DNA of 64,000 bases, taken from assembly GCF_036013645.1 (NCBI RefSeq), contig NZ_CP107869.1, forward strand, positions 10,354,001 through 10,418,000, written 5' to 3'. Positions 37,871 through 46,967 of the stretch are shown piece by piece. This DNA is from Streptomyces sp. NBC_00490 (GTDB lineage Bacteria; Actinomycetota; Actinomycetes; Streptomycetales; Streptomycetaceae). A program made the position numbers and the translations under genes. The notes under the pieces are model-generated. The model was given only the letters and a program-made list of their open reading frames with translations. It made no database searches and had not been told where the DNA came from. Within the stretch, counting starts at the first letter, position 1. The number at the start of each line of letters is the position of its first letter.

Positions 37871-37924
37871 ATGTCCCCAACTGCGAGGCCGAAGTTGTCT
37901 GATGTGGCACTAACATCCCCTGTC

Positions 37925-38233
37925 ATGGGCGATTCGGAGGATGTTCTTGACTGGCTGCAGCGCTGGTACGCCGCGCAGTGCGACGAGGACTGGGAGCACG
38001 AGTGGGGCGTGAAGATCGCGACGGTCGACAACCCGGGCTGGGCCGTCACCATCGATTTGGAGGAGACGGACCTGGAGTCCCACGAGTACCCCCGCCAGGA
38101 CGTCAACCGCAGCGCCCACGACTGGGTCTGGGCATGGACGTCCGAGAAGACCTTTGAGGTCAGATGCGGGCCCGGCAACCTCACCGAAGGCCTCGCCTTG
38201 TTCCGCTCCTGGGCAACCGCGAACACTCCCTGA
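37925..38233 (+). CDS. Immunity protein 53 (Imm53) family
   Basis: 102 aa from ATG 37925; the longer frame start lacks family support. MGDSEDVLDWLQRWYAAQCD, EDWEHEWGVKIATVDNPGWA and VTIDLEETDLE match the Imm53 pattern closely. Imm53 proteins are acidic cytosolic antidotes to secreted or contact-delivered toxins (family knowledge), and this product is also acidic. No toxin or secretion gene lies nearby, so it is an orphan immunity gene. Confidence 0.9.
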   Translation: MGDSEDVLDWLQRWYAAQCDEDWEHEWGVKIATVDNPGWAVTIDLEETDLESHEYPRQDVNRSAHDWVWAWTSEKTFEVRCGPGNLTEGLALFRSWATANTP

Positions 38234-38563
38234 GCAATCGGACAGCGACCCGTGAACCTATGTGGTCACAGCAGTAACTGCGATTGAGCGCAGGGATACG
38301 CGGAACGCGTCTGCCCCTTCTCGCCACAGGTCTGGACATCCTCGGTCCTGAGGGGTTTGCGGTGTGCCGACGGGGTCCTCAGGATCGGCGGCGGCGGGAG
38401 GCTGTCGGCGGTGTGTGGGGAGCGGGGCTGAGGCTGATGGAGGCTGAGGGAGGCACACGTGGCGGGCAATTGGGCGGCTGCGAACGCGTCGTGGAGTGCT
38501 TTCGGGGACTGGGGTGGGGGAGTGCACGCGGTGTTCGTCGACCGGTAACTGGAGGCGGGGCCC
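38234..38563. other. Gene-free stretch
   Basis: No supported gene. It is GC-rich, with G-runs on the plus strand. Confidence 0.3.
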
Positions 38564-38858
38564 GGTGACGGCCGGAGGCGGTGGGCTGGCGACCGGCGCC
38601 AGGCTCGCCGAGCTGGTCGGCATGTCCCCCACCGTGTTCTCCCGCACCTGGCGCGAGGTCGTGGAAGCTGGCTGGCTCGAGGAATCCGAGCGGCTCGCGC
38701 ACATCAGCTTCTACCGGCTCAGCGTGCAGGGCACCGGCGAGGGCGTCGTCGTCCCCCCTGCGCCGCGCAACCTGACCAGGCCCGAGAGCCAGCACTCTGT
38801 ACGGGAGGTCGACGAGTACAGATCCCTCGGCCGGTACTCGTTGACCTCACGTACATGA
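38564..38858 (+). pseudogene. Winged-helix DNA-binding fragment
   Basis: GTG 38564 (GGGGCCC upstream is poor). The frame carries LATGARLAELVGMSPTVFSR, TWREVVEAGWLEESERLAHI and SFYRLSVQ, a clear helix-turn-helix with a wing, like the N-terminal region of actinomycete replication-initiator or regulator proteins. It stops soon after, so it is either a small regulator of 98 aa or the rest of a larger gene. Confidence 0.4.
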
Positions 38859-38973
38859 GCAGGGTGGCGCGTTTCCGGGCTCACTTACTGATCGTTTCAG
38901 AATGCCGTCCCGCGGAGACATTGGCGGCCCATGGAACAATCCCTTCAGTCACGGGCTCAGGGGGGTACGCCGT

Positions 38974-39375
38974 ATGGAACGGGTTGGGGCTGCGCGAGAC
39001 CTCGTGCTCGGTTACGTCCACGCGCTGAACGCGATTAGCGAGGCCATGAGGGTGGCGATTCCCTCGCGTGAGCCACTGGCAGATGTCCTTGGCCTGGCCC
39101 GTTCGCGGCGGATCAGCCGGAGTGGGCACATCGGTACCTACTCCTACACGGTTCATGGGGCGGGATGTCGATTCGTCAGCGGCAACGGCACTGAGGTCGA
39201 TGTGGACTTCGCAGCCGACGGGAGTGAAGTCTTCGATCTCTGGCGGCTGCGCTGGTATGGGCTGAGCCTGCCGGAGCCTGTTGACGTCACGGATGAGGAC
39301 CTGCGGTCCGCAGTGCGGTCGCTGCAACCGCTTCTGGCCGAGGTGCGACCGGGGTGGTTCAGCGTTGCTAGCTGA
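38974..39375 (+). CDS. DUF6896-containing protein
   Basis: 133 aa from ATG 38974, with CAGGGGGGTA upstream. Opening MERVGAARDLVLGYVHALNA, then SREPLADVLGLARSRRISRS, IGTYSYTVHGAGCRFVSGNG and TEVDVDFAADGSEVFDLWRL give the DUF6896 pattern (Gly-Cys-Arg-Phe, Asp-Phe, Phe-Asp-x-Trp-Arg-Leu). Soluble. DUF6896 has no established function; its distribution as single small genes resembles immunity families. No operon partner. Confidence 0.75.
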   Translation: MERVGAARDLVLGYVHALNAISEAMRVAIPSREPLADVLGLARSRRISRSGHIGTYSYTVHGAGCRFVSGNGTEVDVDFAADGSEVFDLWRLRWYGLSLPEPVDVTDEDLRSAVRSLQPLLAEVRPGWFSVAS

Positions 39376-39639
39376 TCGCTTCAGGATGATGTCCGCAGAC
39401 GGCGGAGGCATATGAGGCTGCAGGCCGTTCGAGCAGGCCCTGATGGAGATCGGCGCGTCGCTCGTAGCGCCGTGGGCGACGCCGCGTCGGGCGATCAACG
39501 ACAGTGTTCTTTCAGAACCGGTCTTTGCAGCCGTCCATTACGGCCTGAAGACCTGGTGACCAAGATTTGGCGATTGTCTGCACCCTCCGACTGATGACTC
39601 GGGAGTGCAGTAATGGAACATTGAAGCGTGGAGGAATTG

Positions 39640-39921
39640 ATGGCGGTTACAAAGCGCATCGCGTCCGTGATTGCACAACAGTACGGGAATGACGCGGATA
39701 CGGTCATCTGGCTAGTCGAGGAGGCTGAGCTGAAGACATTTAAGAAGCCAGCCCATGAGAGGATAGCGGCTGCCGTCATCATTTACGCTGACGGAGACGT
39801 GGACCGCCTATTTGGGGCGCTCCGCGAGATGCAGATAGATTGGCGTGATCTGCTTATGATCGCCCATATTGGAAATCCTGGTTGGCAGTCCAGGGTGGAC
39901 GATTATTTTGGTGCAGGCTGA
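39640..39921 (+). CDS. Hypothetical protein, 93 aa, lower-GC codon use
   Basis: ATG 39640 has GGAGGAATTG just upstream, so it is preferred to GTG 39628. The product MAVTKRIASVIAQQYGNDAD is helical and soluble, continuing TVIWLVEEAELKTFKKPAHE and GALREMQIDWRDLLMIAHIG. Use of A/T-ending codons is clearly higher than in neighbours, suggesting later acquisition. Length and content are similar to small proteins from polymorphic-toxin arrays, but I recognise no named family. Confidence 0.7.
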   Translation: MAVTKRIASVIAQQYGNDADTVIWLVEEAELKTFKKPAHERIAAAVIIYADGDVDRLFGALREMQIDWRDLLMIAHIGNPGWQSRVDDYFGAG

Positions 39922-40027
39922 GGCTGTCCCGGAGCTGCTGGTTGCGGCAGGCGCTGAGCCGTTTTTGGCCCAGGCACCGAAGCACGCGCGGGTCGGCGTT
40001 GTCAGTGGGCGAGGGCACACTGACGGC

Positions 40028-40615
40028 ATGAGCGCCTTGTCATCTACCGCAGCCGATGCGTCGCACGCCTCCCCTGTCTGGGTGGAGTCGATGGGCGGCC
40101 CTTTGATCGTCATCCCCGTCTCCGAGTTGGCTGCATGGGGTGGATGCACGGAGACCGGGGTCATGGCTGGAGACGCCACCGCTCCAGACGACTACGACCG
40201 GGCCTGCGCGGTGGACGATCTGGCCGGTGTGATCACCGTTGGCGACAACGGTGCGCAGGCACTGGTGCTGGCGGACGAGCCAGCCACCAGCTGCTATTTG
40301 CCCGAGCGCGGAGCATTCCTGCGGTGGCTTGCGGCCGACTCTGAGGCCGGTCTGAAGGCCGCAGCAGAGGCTGTCCTCGCCGACCCCGCCACCGAGTGGG
40401 AGGAGTGCGGCACGTGGACGTCGGAGGGCCCCGCCGTGCTCATGGACTCCGCCGAAGCAGGCGCCGAGCTGAACACCGAGTATCCCGGCGGTGGGATGCC
40501 CGAGCAGGCTTCAGTCCCGCTGCCCGCCGGCCGCTGGAAGGTCCGCGCCATCCACACCAAGGTGGACGAGGAAAACTGGGTCGGGTTGGTTCAGATCCTG
40601 CCCACCGAATCATGA
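40028..40615 (+). CDS. Immunity protein 21 (Imm21) family
   Basis: 195 aa from ATG 40028. SPVWVESMGGPLIVIPVSEL and AAWGGC are the diagnostic Imm21 opening. DYDRACAVDDLAGVITVGDN, QALVLADEPATSCYLPERGA, FLRWLAADSEAGLKAA and VPLPAGRWKVRAIHT follow the family in order. The protein is acidic and cytosolic. Imm21 protects against nuclease or deaminase-type toxin domains in polymorphic systems (family knowledge); no cognate toxin is visible. Confidence 0.9.
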   Translation: MSALSSTAADASHASPVWVESMGGPLIVIPVSELAAWGGCTETGVMAGDATAPDDYDRACAVDDLAGVITVGDNGAQALVLADEPATSCYLPERGAFLRWLAADSEAGLKAAAEAVLADPATEWEECGTWTSEGPAVLMDSAEAGAELNTEYPGGGMPEQASVPLPAGRWKVRAIHTKVDEENWVGLVQILPTES

Positions 40616-40642
40616 ACGGGCAGCCCCTTCGGCTGAGCGCCG

Positions 40643-40909
40643 TCACGCGCTGCGCACAAGGCTGTACAGATGGGCAATGCCGAGTATCGCGTGGTGGACG
40701 CCCTCGCCCTTCAGTCGGCAGTCGCGGAGGATCTGCCAGGCCTTCATCCGCACGAAGGGCGTCTCGGTCGGCAGATGATGACAGATCTCACCGACCAATT
40801 GCACAGCAGCCCGAGCGACACTGCAGAGGTCAGCAGCAGCCAACGAGCCGGCGGCATAGCTGAGTTGCTCCTTCTGTCCGTCTGGGTGTGGTTCTACGTC
40901 CTCGCCCAA
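40643..40909 (-). CDS. Possible DUF6415-like small protein
   Basis: 88-codon frame. LVGEICHHLPTETPFVRMKA and LRDCRLKGEGVHHAILGIAH have the spacing of the DUF6415 core (G-x-I-x-x-L-x-P ... G-x-G ... A-x-H/L). The N-terminal part has no similarity, no strong ribosome site is present and the start is unsure. It could be a remnant. Confidence 0.35.
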   Translation of the reverse strand: MGEDVEPHPDGQKEQLSYAAGSLAAADLCSVARAAVQLVGEICHHLPTETPFVRMKAWQILRDCRLKGEGVHHAILGIAHLYSLVRSA

Positions 40910-41268
40910 ACGACTTCGTGAGGCCCCGCCAGCACACCTCCTCCCTTACCGGTCCAGGCTCTGCGGAAGGACACGGAAGGAAGGTCTGGACACGGCTGAA
41001 GGGGCGGCCGGTCAGATCCCGAGCCGCAGCGCTGCACGCCGCCTGCCAGACGGCCGAGAAATGCGCCCGCCCGCGCAAGGGATGGGGACCGTCGCACACT
41101 CCGGATCGCGTAGATGCCCCTTGCGGGCATGGAACTGCCGTGGCGGCTATGTTCCGTTCCCACAGTTCGTCCTGGGAGCGCGCTGTGCGAGGCTCTCCAG
41201 GAGGTAGCACCGGACGGTCACCGTGGCCGCGATCCGCCTATGGCGCCGCCCGAAGTGAAGCTCCCCGT
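40910..41268. other. Gene-free stretch
   Basis: Frames on both strands lack starts with ribosome sites and show no family signal. Confidence 0.35.
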
Positions 41269-41664
41269 TCAGAGATCCTCGGCACCCGGGTAGTGGAGGC
41301 GAAGTTCGCTAAGTACGCGCTCGTCGACAGCCCTGACATCCCACAAGGAGCTGTCGAACTCGGTCAGGACAAGCACCAGCTCGTCCCCGGCGAACCCACA
41401 TACTTCAGCGTCGATCAACTGAAGGAAGGGGGTCGTCAACGACAACAGCGTCAACGTGTCCATGCCGGAGTCTGCGGACCGTCTCTCGATCTCGACACAG
41501 CGGGGATCGACGATCTCGTCAAGTTCGACGCGCCAGGTCAGGTCCAGGCCGAAGCTGCCGAGCCGAACCAGCAGCTCGGCCAGGGTCACGTAGTGCTTTC
41601 CGCGCCAGGCAGGAAACGTGATCCCTTTCATCCCCGCCTCTGCTTCGGCTGTATAGCGCGACAT
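41269..41664 (-). CDS. Hypothetical protein, 131 aa
   Basis: ATG 41664 follows AAGGGGGAGCGC, a good ribosome site. The sequence (MSRYTAEAEAGMKGITFPAW, YVTLAELLVRLGSFGLDLTW, TPFLQLIDAEVCGFAGDELV) is soluble, acidic and mixed alpha/beta, ending LRLHYPGAEDL. No motif or signal peptide. It is likely a real gene; the family is not recognised. Its neighbours are other single small genes on the same strand (41735) and on the other (40028). Confidence 0.7.
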   Translation of the reverse strand: MSRYTAEAEAGMKGITFPAWRGKHYVTLAELLVRLGSFGLDLTWRVELDEIVDPRCVEIERRSADSGMDTLTLLSLTTPFLQLIDAEVCGFAGDELVLVLTEFDSSLWDVRAVDERVLSELRLHYPGAEDL

Positions 41665-41734
41665 GCGCTCCCCCTTCGTTCAGCGAACACTAGGTCACAG
41701 CCCTGATCGGCTCACACGACCCATCGGACAGTCC

Positions 41735-42292
41735 CTAGGCCAGACGCCGACCGCCAAGGCCCATCCGTTTGACGCCACGAGGTGAGAAAGTCATCGGCCC
41801 TATCCATCCCTGGCGGACGAGGATGATCTGGGAGGGCAGCGGTGACACCGGGTCGACTGCCCTCCCGCGTGCCCAGTTCGCGAATAGCCCCTCGGTCGTC
41901 TCGACCGCGGACACCACCATGGTCACCTTCAGATCCCCGTCGCTCCAGGTGTTCCACAGCGCCCAGCCCTCCGGCCTGGGGTCGACACCGATCCGTGCAC
42001 ACACCTCCTCATAGGCTTCCTCCACCCCGGCTGGCATGGCCCCGGGCCTCAGCACCGAGGCGCCGACGAGGCGGACCAGAGGCCGTTCCTCGTCCAGGCA
42101 GCCATCGCCCGCGAAGTGGTAGTGGCGCAGAGCCCCAGCAAGCGCCTTCACGCTGCGCTGCAGCGGTGTCGGATCATCCGGGTCCACCTGGAACGAGAGC
42201 CATCCTTCGCTGGACGCTTCCACGCTGACACGCTGGGCGAGGCGCTCGATCTCCCGGAGATAGTCCAGGTCACTGAGCTCGGGTGAGGTCAT
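41735..42292 (-). CDS. Hypothetical protein, 185 aa
   Basis: Starts MTSPELSDLDYLREIERLAQ, soluble with helical N-terminus and beta-like middle (EGWLSFQVDPDDPTPLQRS, KALAGALRHYHFAGDGCL, WALWNTWSDGDLKVTMVVSA), ending RMGLGGRRLA. No known motif. The composition fits the host. It probably forms a unit with 41269-41664, in the same direction and 70 bp upstream. Confidence 0.7.
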   Translation of the reverse strand: MTSPELSDLDYLREIERLAQRVSVEASSEGWLSFQVDPDDPTPLQRSVKALAGALRHYHFAGDGCLDEERPLVRLVGASVLRPGAMPAGVEEAYEEVCARIGVDPRPEGWALWNTWSDGDLKVTMVVSAVETTEGLFANWARGRAVDPVSPLPSQIILVRQGWIGPMTFSPRGVKRMGLGGRRLA

Positions 42293-42534
42293 GGCCCGAA
42301 GTTTCGCACCATGCCACCGACGCCGACACGGGTTATCGGTCCAGCAGGCGACACCGTGCGCCCCGCACTTGCAAGAAACAGGCTCAGTCCGCCCCCGCCG
42401 TGGACGGACGAACGTGAAGACCAGATCCCGGCTGGCTTCCGCCCTCTACGCTGGAACGCGCAGCACGGAAGCGTGGTTTCGGGGGAACACGATGAGCGCG
42501 ATCGATGGGTCGGCAAGGCACCTGACGGCACGTC

Positions 42535-42649
42535 AGAGCGGCGATGGTTCATCAGCTACGCCGCAGCGGATCGGGCGTGGGCGGAATGGGTCGCCTGGCA
42601 GCTCCAGGATGGTGTCCCGCCAAGTGGCGTAGAGAGCCGGGCCGCTTGA
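42535..42649 (+). pseudogene. TIR-domain N-terminal scrap
   Basis: RRWFISYAAADRAWAEWVAW and QLQDG are the first strand and helix of actinobacterial TIR domains (usual form FISYTQADRAWAEWIAWQLE). The remainder is absent. It was probably once part of a TIR effector protein of the FxsC or NB-ARC type. Confidence 0.6.
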
Positions 42650-42713
42650 GCCCGGCCGCAGCTCGCCACCGCCTGGGCTGACCAGGGAATGGCGCGTACT
42701 ACAGTCCCAGCTC

Positions 42714-43283
42714 GTGACCGATGCTGCGCACCGCACTGCGGCGGACGACGACGCGCTTTTGGAGAGGCTGCACGCACTCGCGTGGGGCTCGGGGGGTGTG
42801 CCTGCCTCTCTTGGGTGTCTCCCGGATCAGCCGTTCCCGCCTCTCACGAGCACGGAAGTGGACCTTGCTGAACGCAGCATCGGGTATCCCCTGCCTGGAC
42901 TGCTCCGCCGCATCTACACCGAGGTCGGCGACGGGGGGTTCGGGGCCGGAAGGCGGACTTGCGTCGCTGACGCCGCGCCGTATTCCGCATTGGCATCTGC
43001 CGGACTGGCATTGCGCGACGGCCATCCACGCCAATCGGACGGAATGGGGGCCGCCGACGTCATGGCTCTTCTTGACGGGTGGCGGTTGCACCATGGAGTG
43101 GTACGTCTCGCTGATAGCGGTTGATCACCCGGTGCTGCTCTGGGACGCCGACGGCTGGGAACCGGACTGGGCCAGGACCCTCATGACGGCCTGCGTTACG
43201 CGGCGCCATCACTGCGCCAGTGGCTGTGGACCTGGGCAGACGGCGGCAATGTCTGGGACGAAGTGCTGGCACTGCCCGATTAG
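42714..43283 (+). pseudogene. SMI1/KNR4-family protein, frameshifted
   Basis: From GTG 42714 the frame carries FPPLTSTEVDLAERSIGYPL and PGLLRRIYTEVGDGGFG, the typical SMI1/KNR4 start. After a shift, EWYVSLIAVDHPVLLWDADG and WEPDW appear in another frame. After a further shift, PSLRQWLWTWADGGNVWDEV and LALPD complete the family ending with TAG 43281. So at least two or three indels break a once complete gene of about 190 codons. SMI1/KNR4 (SUKH) proteins are common immunity proteins. It is decayed. Confidence 0.8.
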
Positions 43284-43570
43284 TGAGTAGTGGCAGAGCA
43301 GACACATCCTGTTTTGCCGGTCGTCTTGCCCGGCGGGCTTCGTTCACGTGAAGTGGTTCTGGCTCAACTTGTGTGGCGCGGCCACTCTGAGTGACAGCCG
43401 GGCACCTTCGAGCCGTACGTGAAGTCGCCCGAGCGGATGCCTGCCCGTCCACTTTGCCGCCCGCCGTTTCGAGGAAGTACTCGGCTGGGCACCGGGCAGC
43501 ATCCCGACCGAGTCGCGCGAGACGACGGATCTCGAGCGTCCGCCGGACTCCGGCGCTGTCACTGGGTAGG
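43284..43570. other. Gene-free stretch
   Basis: No supported gene; it contains only chance GC-rich frames. Confidence 0.3.
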
Positions 43571-44095
43571 TCATGCGGTCCAGATCGGGTCGTCGGGTGC
43601 AGGGCGCCCGGAGAAACGCCGAAGCGGACCTCCGGCAGGCGAGAGCCGGCGGCGCGCGGTGATGATGAAGTCGTTTTGCGCTGACTCCACACTTGAACGC
43701 AGAACGAACCAGTTCTCCTCGGGGAGCAGGCCGCGTCTGACCTTGGTGTGGAGGCGCCATATCTGCTCGTCCAGGAGGTGGGCGGCTTCCGCGATCTCCT
43801 TGTCAGCGACAAGGTTCACCATGCTCAGGGCTTCATTCCATGGCCGCCAGTCAATGGTGGTCCGGTGGACGACACCTTGAGGGACGGAGCTGGGGCGAGC
43901 TGATTCCGCTTCACTGAGGCTCACCAGTAACCCTGACGATTCGCGGAGCAGGCGTGCGCAGGTTGCCGCCAACTGCTCCCGGGCCCAATGTCTGTCTTGC
44001 GCTCTCCTACTGACCGTGCTTCCCGCGAAGACACCGATCAGCGTGGTCGCAACGGCACCGGTGGGGGCGGCAAGCAGGCTCCAGAGCGCAGACAT
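43571..44095 (-). CDS. Hypothetical protein with one N-terminal membrane segment
   Basis: Start taken at ATG 44095, where MSALWSLLAAPTGAVATTLI begins a single membrane segment; the longer frame is chance. After it come a basic stop-transfer (SRRAQDRHWAREQLAATCAR) and about 120 residues of mainly helical, soluble sequence (LVADKEIAEAAHLLDEQIWR, EENWFVLRSSVESAQNDFII). 174 aa in total. It could be a membrane-anchored accessory protein. No family was recognised. Confidence 0.65.
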   Translation of the reverse strand: MSALWSLLAAPTGAVATTLIGVFAGSTVSRRAQDRHWAREQLAATCARLLRESSGLLVSLSEAESARPSSVPQGVVHRTTIDWRPWNEALSMVNLVADKEIAEAAHLLDEQIWRLHTKVRRGLLPEENWFVLRSSVESAQNDFIITARRRLSPAGGPLRRFSGRPAPDDPIWTA

Positions 44096-44154
44096 GCGAC
44101 CTAGTCTGAGGCCCACTTGGTCGTCCTGGCCCGCTGAATCGAACAGCGCGCTGC

Positions 44155-44520
44155 CTAGACCCAGATCTCGTGCTCGTTGCGGTAGTGCGGCCACGGCTGC
44201 CCGGCCTGCCGTGCGGCGAGGACGTGTTTGATACCCGCGACCCACATGCCCGGCTGCAGCAACTCCATCAGAGAGCGGTCCAGCTCAGAGCGGCGTATCT
44301 GCAATGTCCAGCCCGGCGTCATCGTCACACCGCCCGGCAGTGCCACGGCCCGCAGCTGTTCCTGCTGGTGGACTCCATGATGACCTCGCCCTGCTGGAGG
44401 TCTCCCTTGCCCGGCGGGCTGACCCAGCGCGCGTCCAGGCCGGACACCTGCAGCAGGCGGGTCAGCAGAGGACCGGAGGTCTCCACGGTCTCCACGGAGT
44501 AGTCGCCGATCCGGGCCGGG
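44155..44520 (-). pseudogene. Relic of a conserved actinobacterial protein, frameshifted
   Basis: One minus-strand frame has TSGPLLTRLLQVSGLDARWV, SPPGKGDLQQGEVIMESTSR and NSCGPWHCRAV*. The next frame picks up at GGVTMTPGWTLQIRRSELDR and SLMELLQPGMWVAGIKHVLA, ending at 44155. Both are coherent pieces of one protein, broken by a shift at about 44345. I cannot name it. Confidence 0.4.
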
Positions 44521-45330
44521 ACCTCCAGCCGCCTTCACCCGCTGGAGCGGCCGAAGTTCGGCGAGCTGCTGGCGTACGCGCGGCCGGGCGACGCCGTGCA
44601 CATCTCCGAGATGTTCCGCCTCGTGCGCGGCACCGGCCACATCCTCGACGTGCTCGACGTCCTGCACCGCGACCGCCTCGCCCTGCGCATCCACGACGGC
44701 GCGTTCTCCGCGATGGACCTCACCGCCCGCCACCCACGTACCGGGGAGTTGCTGGCCACCGTGAAGTTCATGGTGCAGACCCTCGCCGCCGCCGGCGAAC
44801 TCCAGCGCGACCTCCAGCGAGAGCTGACCTACGACGGACTGCGCGCCGCCGAGGCGAAGGGCAACAAGGGCGGACGCCGCCCCGCCGTCGCGGCCGACAA
44901 GACCGACGCTGTGCGCACCGCGTACCTGGAAGGCCGCTCCATCGCCGCCCTCGCCCGCGACCACCACGTCAGCCGCGGCGCCATCCGAACCGCCGTCGCC
45001 GAGCTGCTGCCCGAGTACACCGCCGCCGCCCCGGACGCCCTGACCCCGGAGGTACCGGTCGTGCTCGACATGCCGGGCAAGGTCGCCGACTTTCTCCGCG
45101 CGTCCGACCTCGACGCCGCCGAGCGCGCCACGCTCGATCAGGGCGTGACCGTACGGCGCGGCCAGGGCTACACCCTGCGCGTCACCGCCGCGCCCGCGAT
45201 CCACCGCCGACTCCTTGACCTCTGCCAACCGCTCGATGGCGCCCCTAGGACCTCGGCGGTCCCGGCGCAGCGCAAGGCTCGCCGCGAGTACGAGAACCGC
45301 GTCAACGCCCTCGCGACCGACACCCTGTAG
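44517..45330 (+). pseudogene. Serine recombinase (resolvase/invertase), N-terminus missing
   Basis: The frame enters at RLHPLERPKFGELLAYARPG and runs EMFRLVRGTGHILDVLDVLH, VKFMVQTLAAAGELQRDLQR and AAEAKGNKGGRRPAVAADKT, then a helix-turn-helix SIAALARDHHVSRGAIRTAV and an added C-terminal domain of about 100 residues. The first about 60 residues, with the catalytic serine, are absent, and the frame opens directly from the relic on the opposite strand. It was probably a resolvase of a transposon or plasmid; now inactive. Confidence 0.8.
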
Positions 45331-45387
45331 CGAACGCCCCGGCCTCCAAGATCATCCCGTGGCGGGTTTCTGGCGTATCTGGGTCAT

Positions 45388-45658
45388 GCCCCAGACCCGT
45401 CACGTTGAGACGATGTTCCGCGAGCGCTTCAGGTACTACGAGGTGACGCAGCAGCAGAACTTCAGGCAGATGGAAGTGTTCGAGCTCCTCGGCAAGGTCA
45501 ATTCAGCACACCAGTTCAAGGTCGACGTCACGCGCATCACGGAGTCGATCCGGGCAACACGCGATGAGGCAACCACTGTCGGGCCTCAAGAGTGGACAGG
45601 CCGTCCTATTTCACATCTCCAGCGAAGACTGTCTGTGGTAGATCCGATGAGGGTGTGA
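45388..45658 (+). CDS. Hypothetical protein or remnant, 90 aa
   Basis: ATG 45388 begins MPQTRHVETMFRERFRYYEV, continuing TQQQNFRQMEVFELLGKVNS and VDVTRITESIRATRDEATTV with helical, charged character and amino-acid use not expected by chance. The last codons overlap convergently the gene at 45606. No ribosome site is clear; it may be the remainder of a larger gene. Confidence 0.35.
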
Positions 45659-46253
45659 ACTCGATCTGCAGGTAGCTCTCGTCCTTCGGCATCTCGCATG
45701 CCATGGTCGCCTTCGCTGTCCGTCCTGGTCGCAGTCGCAGGTCGGGCAGTCCGTGGAGCCGTTCATCGAAGATCTGCTCGGATTGCTGGCTTTCCTCGCC
45801 GTGGAAGCAGCTGAGGTAGCCGGTTTCGACGTCGAAGGCCGACGTGGACCCGTTTTCGATCTTAATGGTGAACGACACGTACGGGGTGTTCGCCGGTGAG
45901 GCGTTCGCCGTCGATGTGCCGCGCTGGTAGTCGGACAGGGATACTGCGGTGCCATTCGCGTACACCGCTCGCTCCTGCAGTTTCTTGATCTGCGGATCCG
46001 TGTCCTGCGGCGTCGGCTGCTGTTCTTCCTCGGTGTTCAGCGTGGCATCTGATGCTGTGGCGCGCGGTGCCGGGCTGCGGGGACTGTCTTTGTCGTCGCG
46101 AGTCTGCACCACGATGATCCCCGTGGCGATGACCGCGGCGATGACCGCTGCAGCCGACCCGATGATGATCAGGTTGGTGCGGTGTCTCTTGGGGGGTGTG
46201 GCCAGCGGGCCGGGCGGCGGGGCGGCGGGCGGCGGTGGCTGCTTGTCACTCAT
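45606..46253 (-). CDS. Membrane-anchored exported protein (DUF4352-like)
   Basis: 215 aa from ATG 46253, preceded by GGGGGAAAGCC. The first about 25 residues are Pro-rich and cytosolic, then a membrane segment (NLIIIGSAAAVIAAVIATGI), a long Ser/Pro/Thr-rich linker and an outer beta-sandwich-like domain (TPYVSFTIKIENGSTSAFDV, ETGYLSCFHG, TAKATMACEMPKDESYLQIE). This matches DUF4352-type extracellular proteins that sit next to the membrane. Role unknown. It is the last gene before the sugar locus. Confidence 0.75.
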   Translation of the reverse strand: MSDKQPPPPAAPPPGPLATPPKRHRTNLIIIGSAAAVIAAVIATGIIVVQTRDDKDSPRSPAPRATASDATLNTEEEQQPTPQDTDPQIKKLQERAVYANGTAVSLSDYQRGTSTANASPANTPYVSFTIKIENGSTSAFDVETGYLSCFHGEESQQSEQIFDERLHGLPDLRLRPGRTAKATMACEMPKDESYLQIEFTPSSDLPQTVFAGDVK

Positions 46254-46967
46254 GGCTTTCCCCCAGGGACGTGGCGGTGAGCCGGATCGTAGACGCGGCC
46301 ACCGGGCACGCACGGATGAAAGGCGGGCACTCCCCCATCAGGGGAGCGGAGTTCACTGCCACGCCCTACATATCCGCCTCCTCATCGGCAATCAGTTCCC
46401 TTTCCACCGCGGCCCGCGGCGTCAGGCCGAGATGAAACAGCAGGACGACCGGCGAAGCAGCCACGTGCACGCGGGCGGCTCAGCCGGTCATCGGTGTGGG
46501 CGGGGGAGTGCGCAGGAGGCCTCGCGCTCTTCTGATGGGACTCTCGGGACCTCGGGCGAGGCCGCCATCACGGACGGTGGATGAGGCGGTGCGCCGATTG
46601 CCGGAATGGGCGCACCGCCTTACGCCTGGGAGTGATCAGCACTCAGTGTGCGCCGACGTGGTCTGGCATGCTGCCGGCTCGCCGCGGTCGCTCTGCGAAC
46701 GCCGCACTGGCACCACCGCCACGGTCTCGCTCTCGGGTTCCACCCCGATCGTCTCCAGCAGTACTGCTGGCCGGGCAAGAGCCGGTCCCACCCGGCCACC
46801 TGCCCCGCGATCCACACCCCGAGGTCCTCGCCCTGGACGACGACGTCCCCGGCCCGGCCGGGAGCGTCCCGCCCGCCTGCACGTGCGCGAGCCGCAGCGG
46901 CGGCTGACCTCACCGCCGCGCCCTGACCTGCCGATGTGTTGTCGTGCGGGCCGCCTTCGAGTCCCGT
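46254..46967. other. Gene-free stretch of about 700 bp
   Basis: Many overlapping Arg/Pro/Ala-rich frames in both directions and no family signal. It marks the border between the IS-rich part and the sugar locus. Confidence 0.4.

Noticed and set aside
44155..45228. 357-codon minus-strand frame
   Set aside because: Mostly the antisense of the serine recombinase; only the end (44155-44345) looks like true coding.
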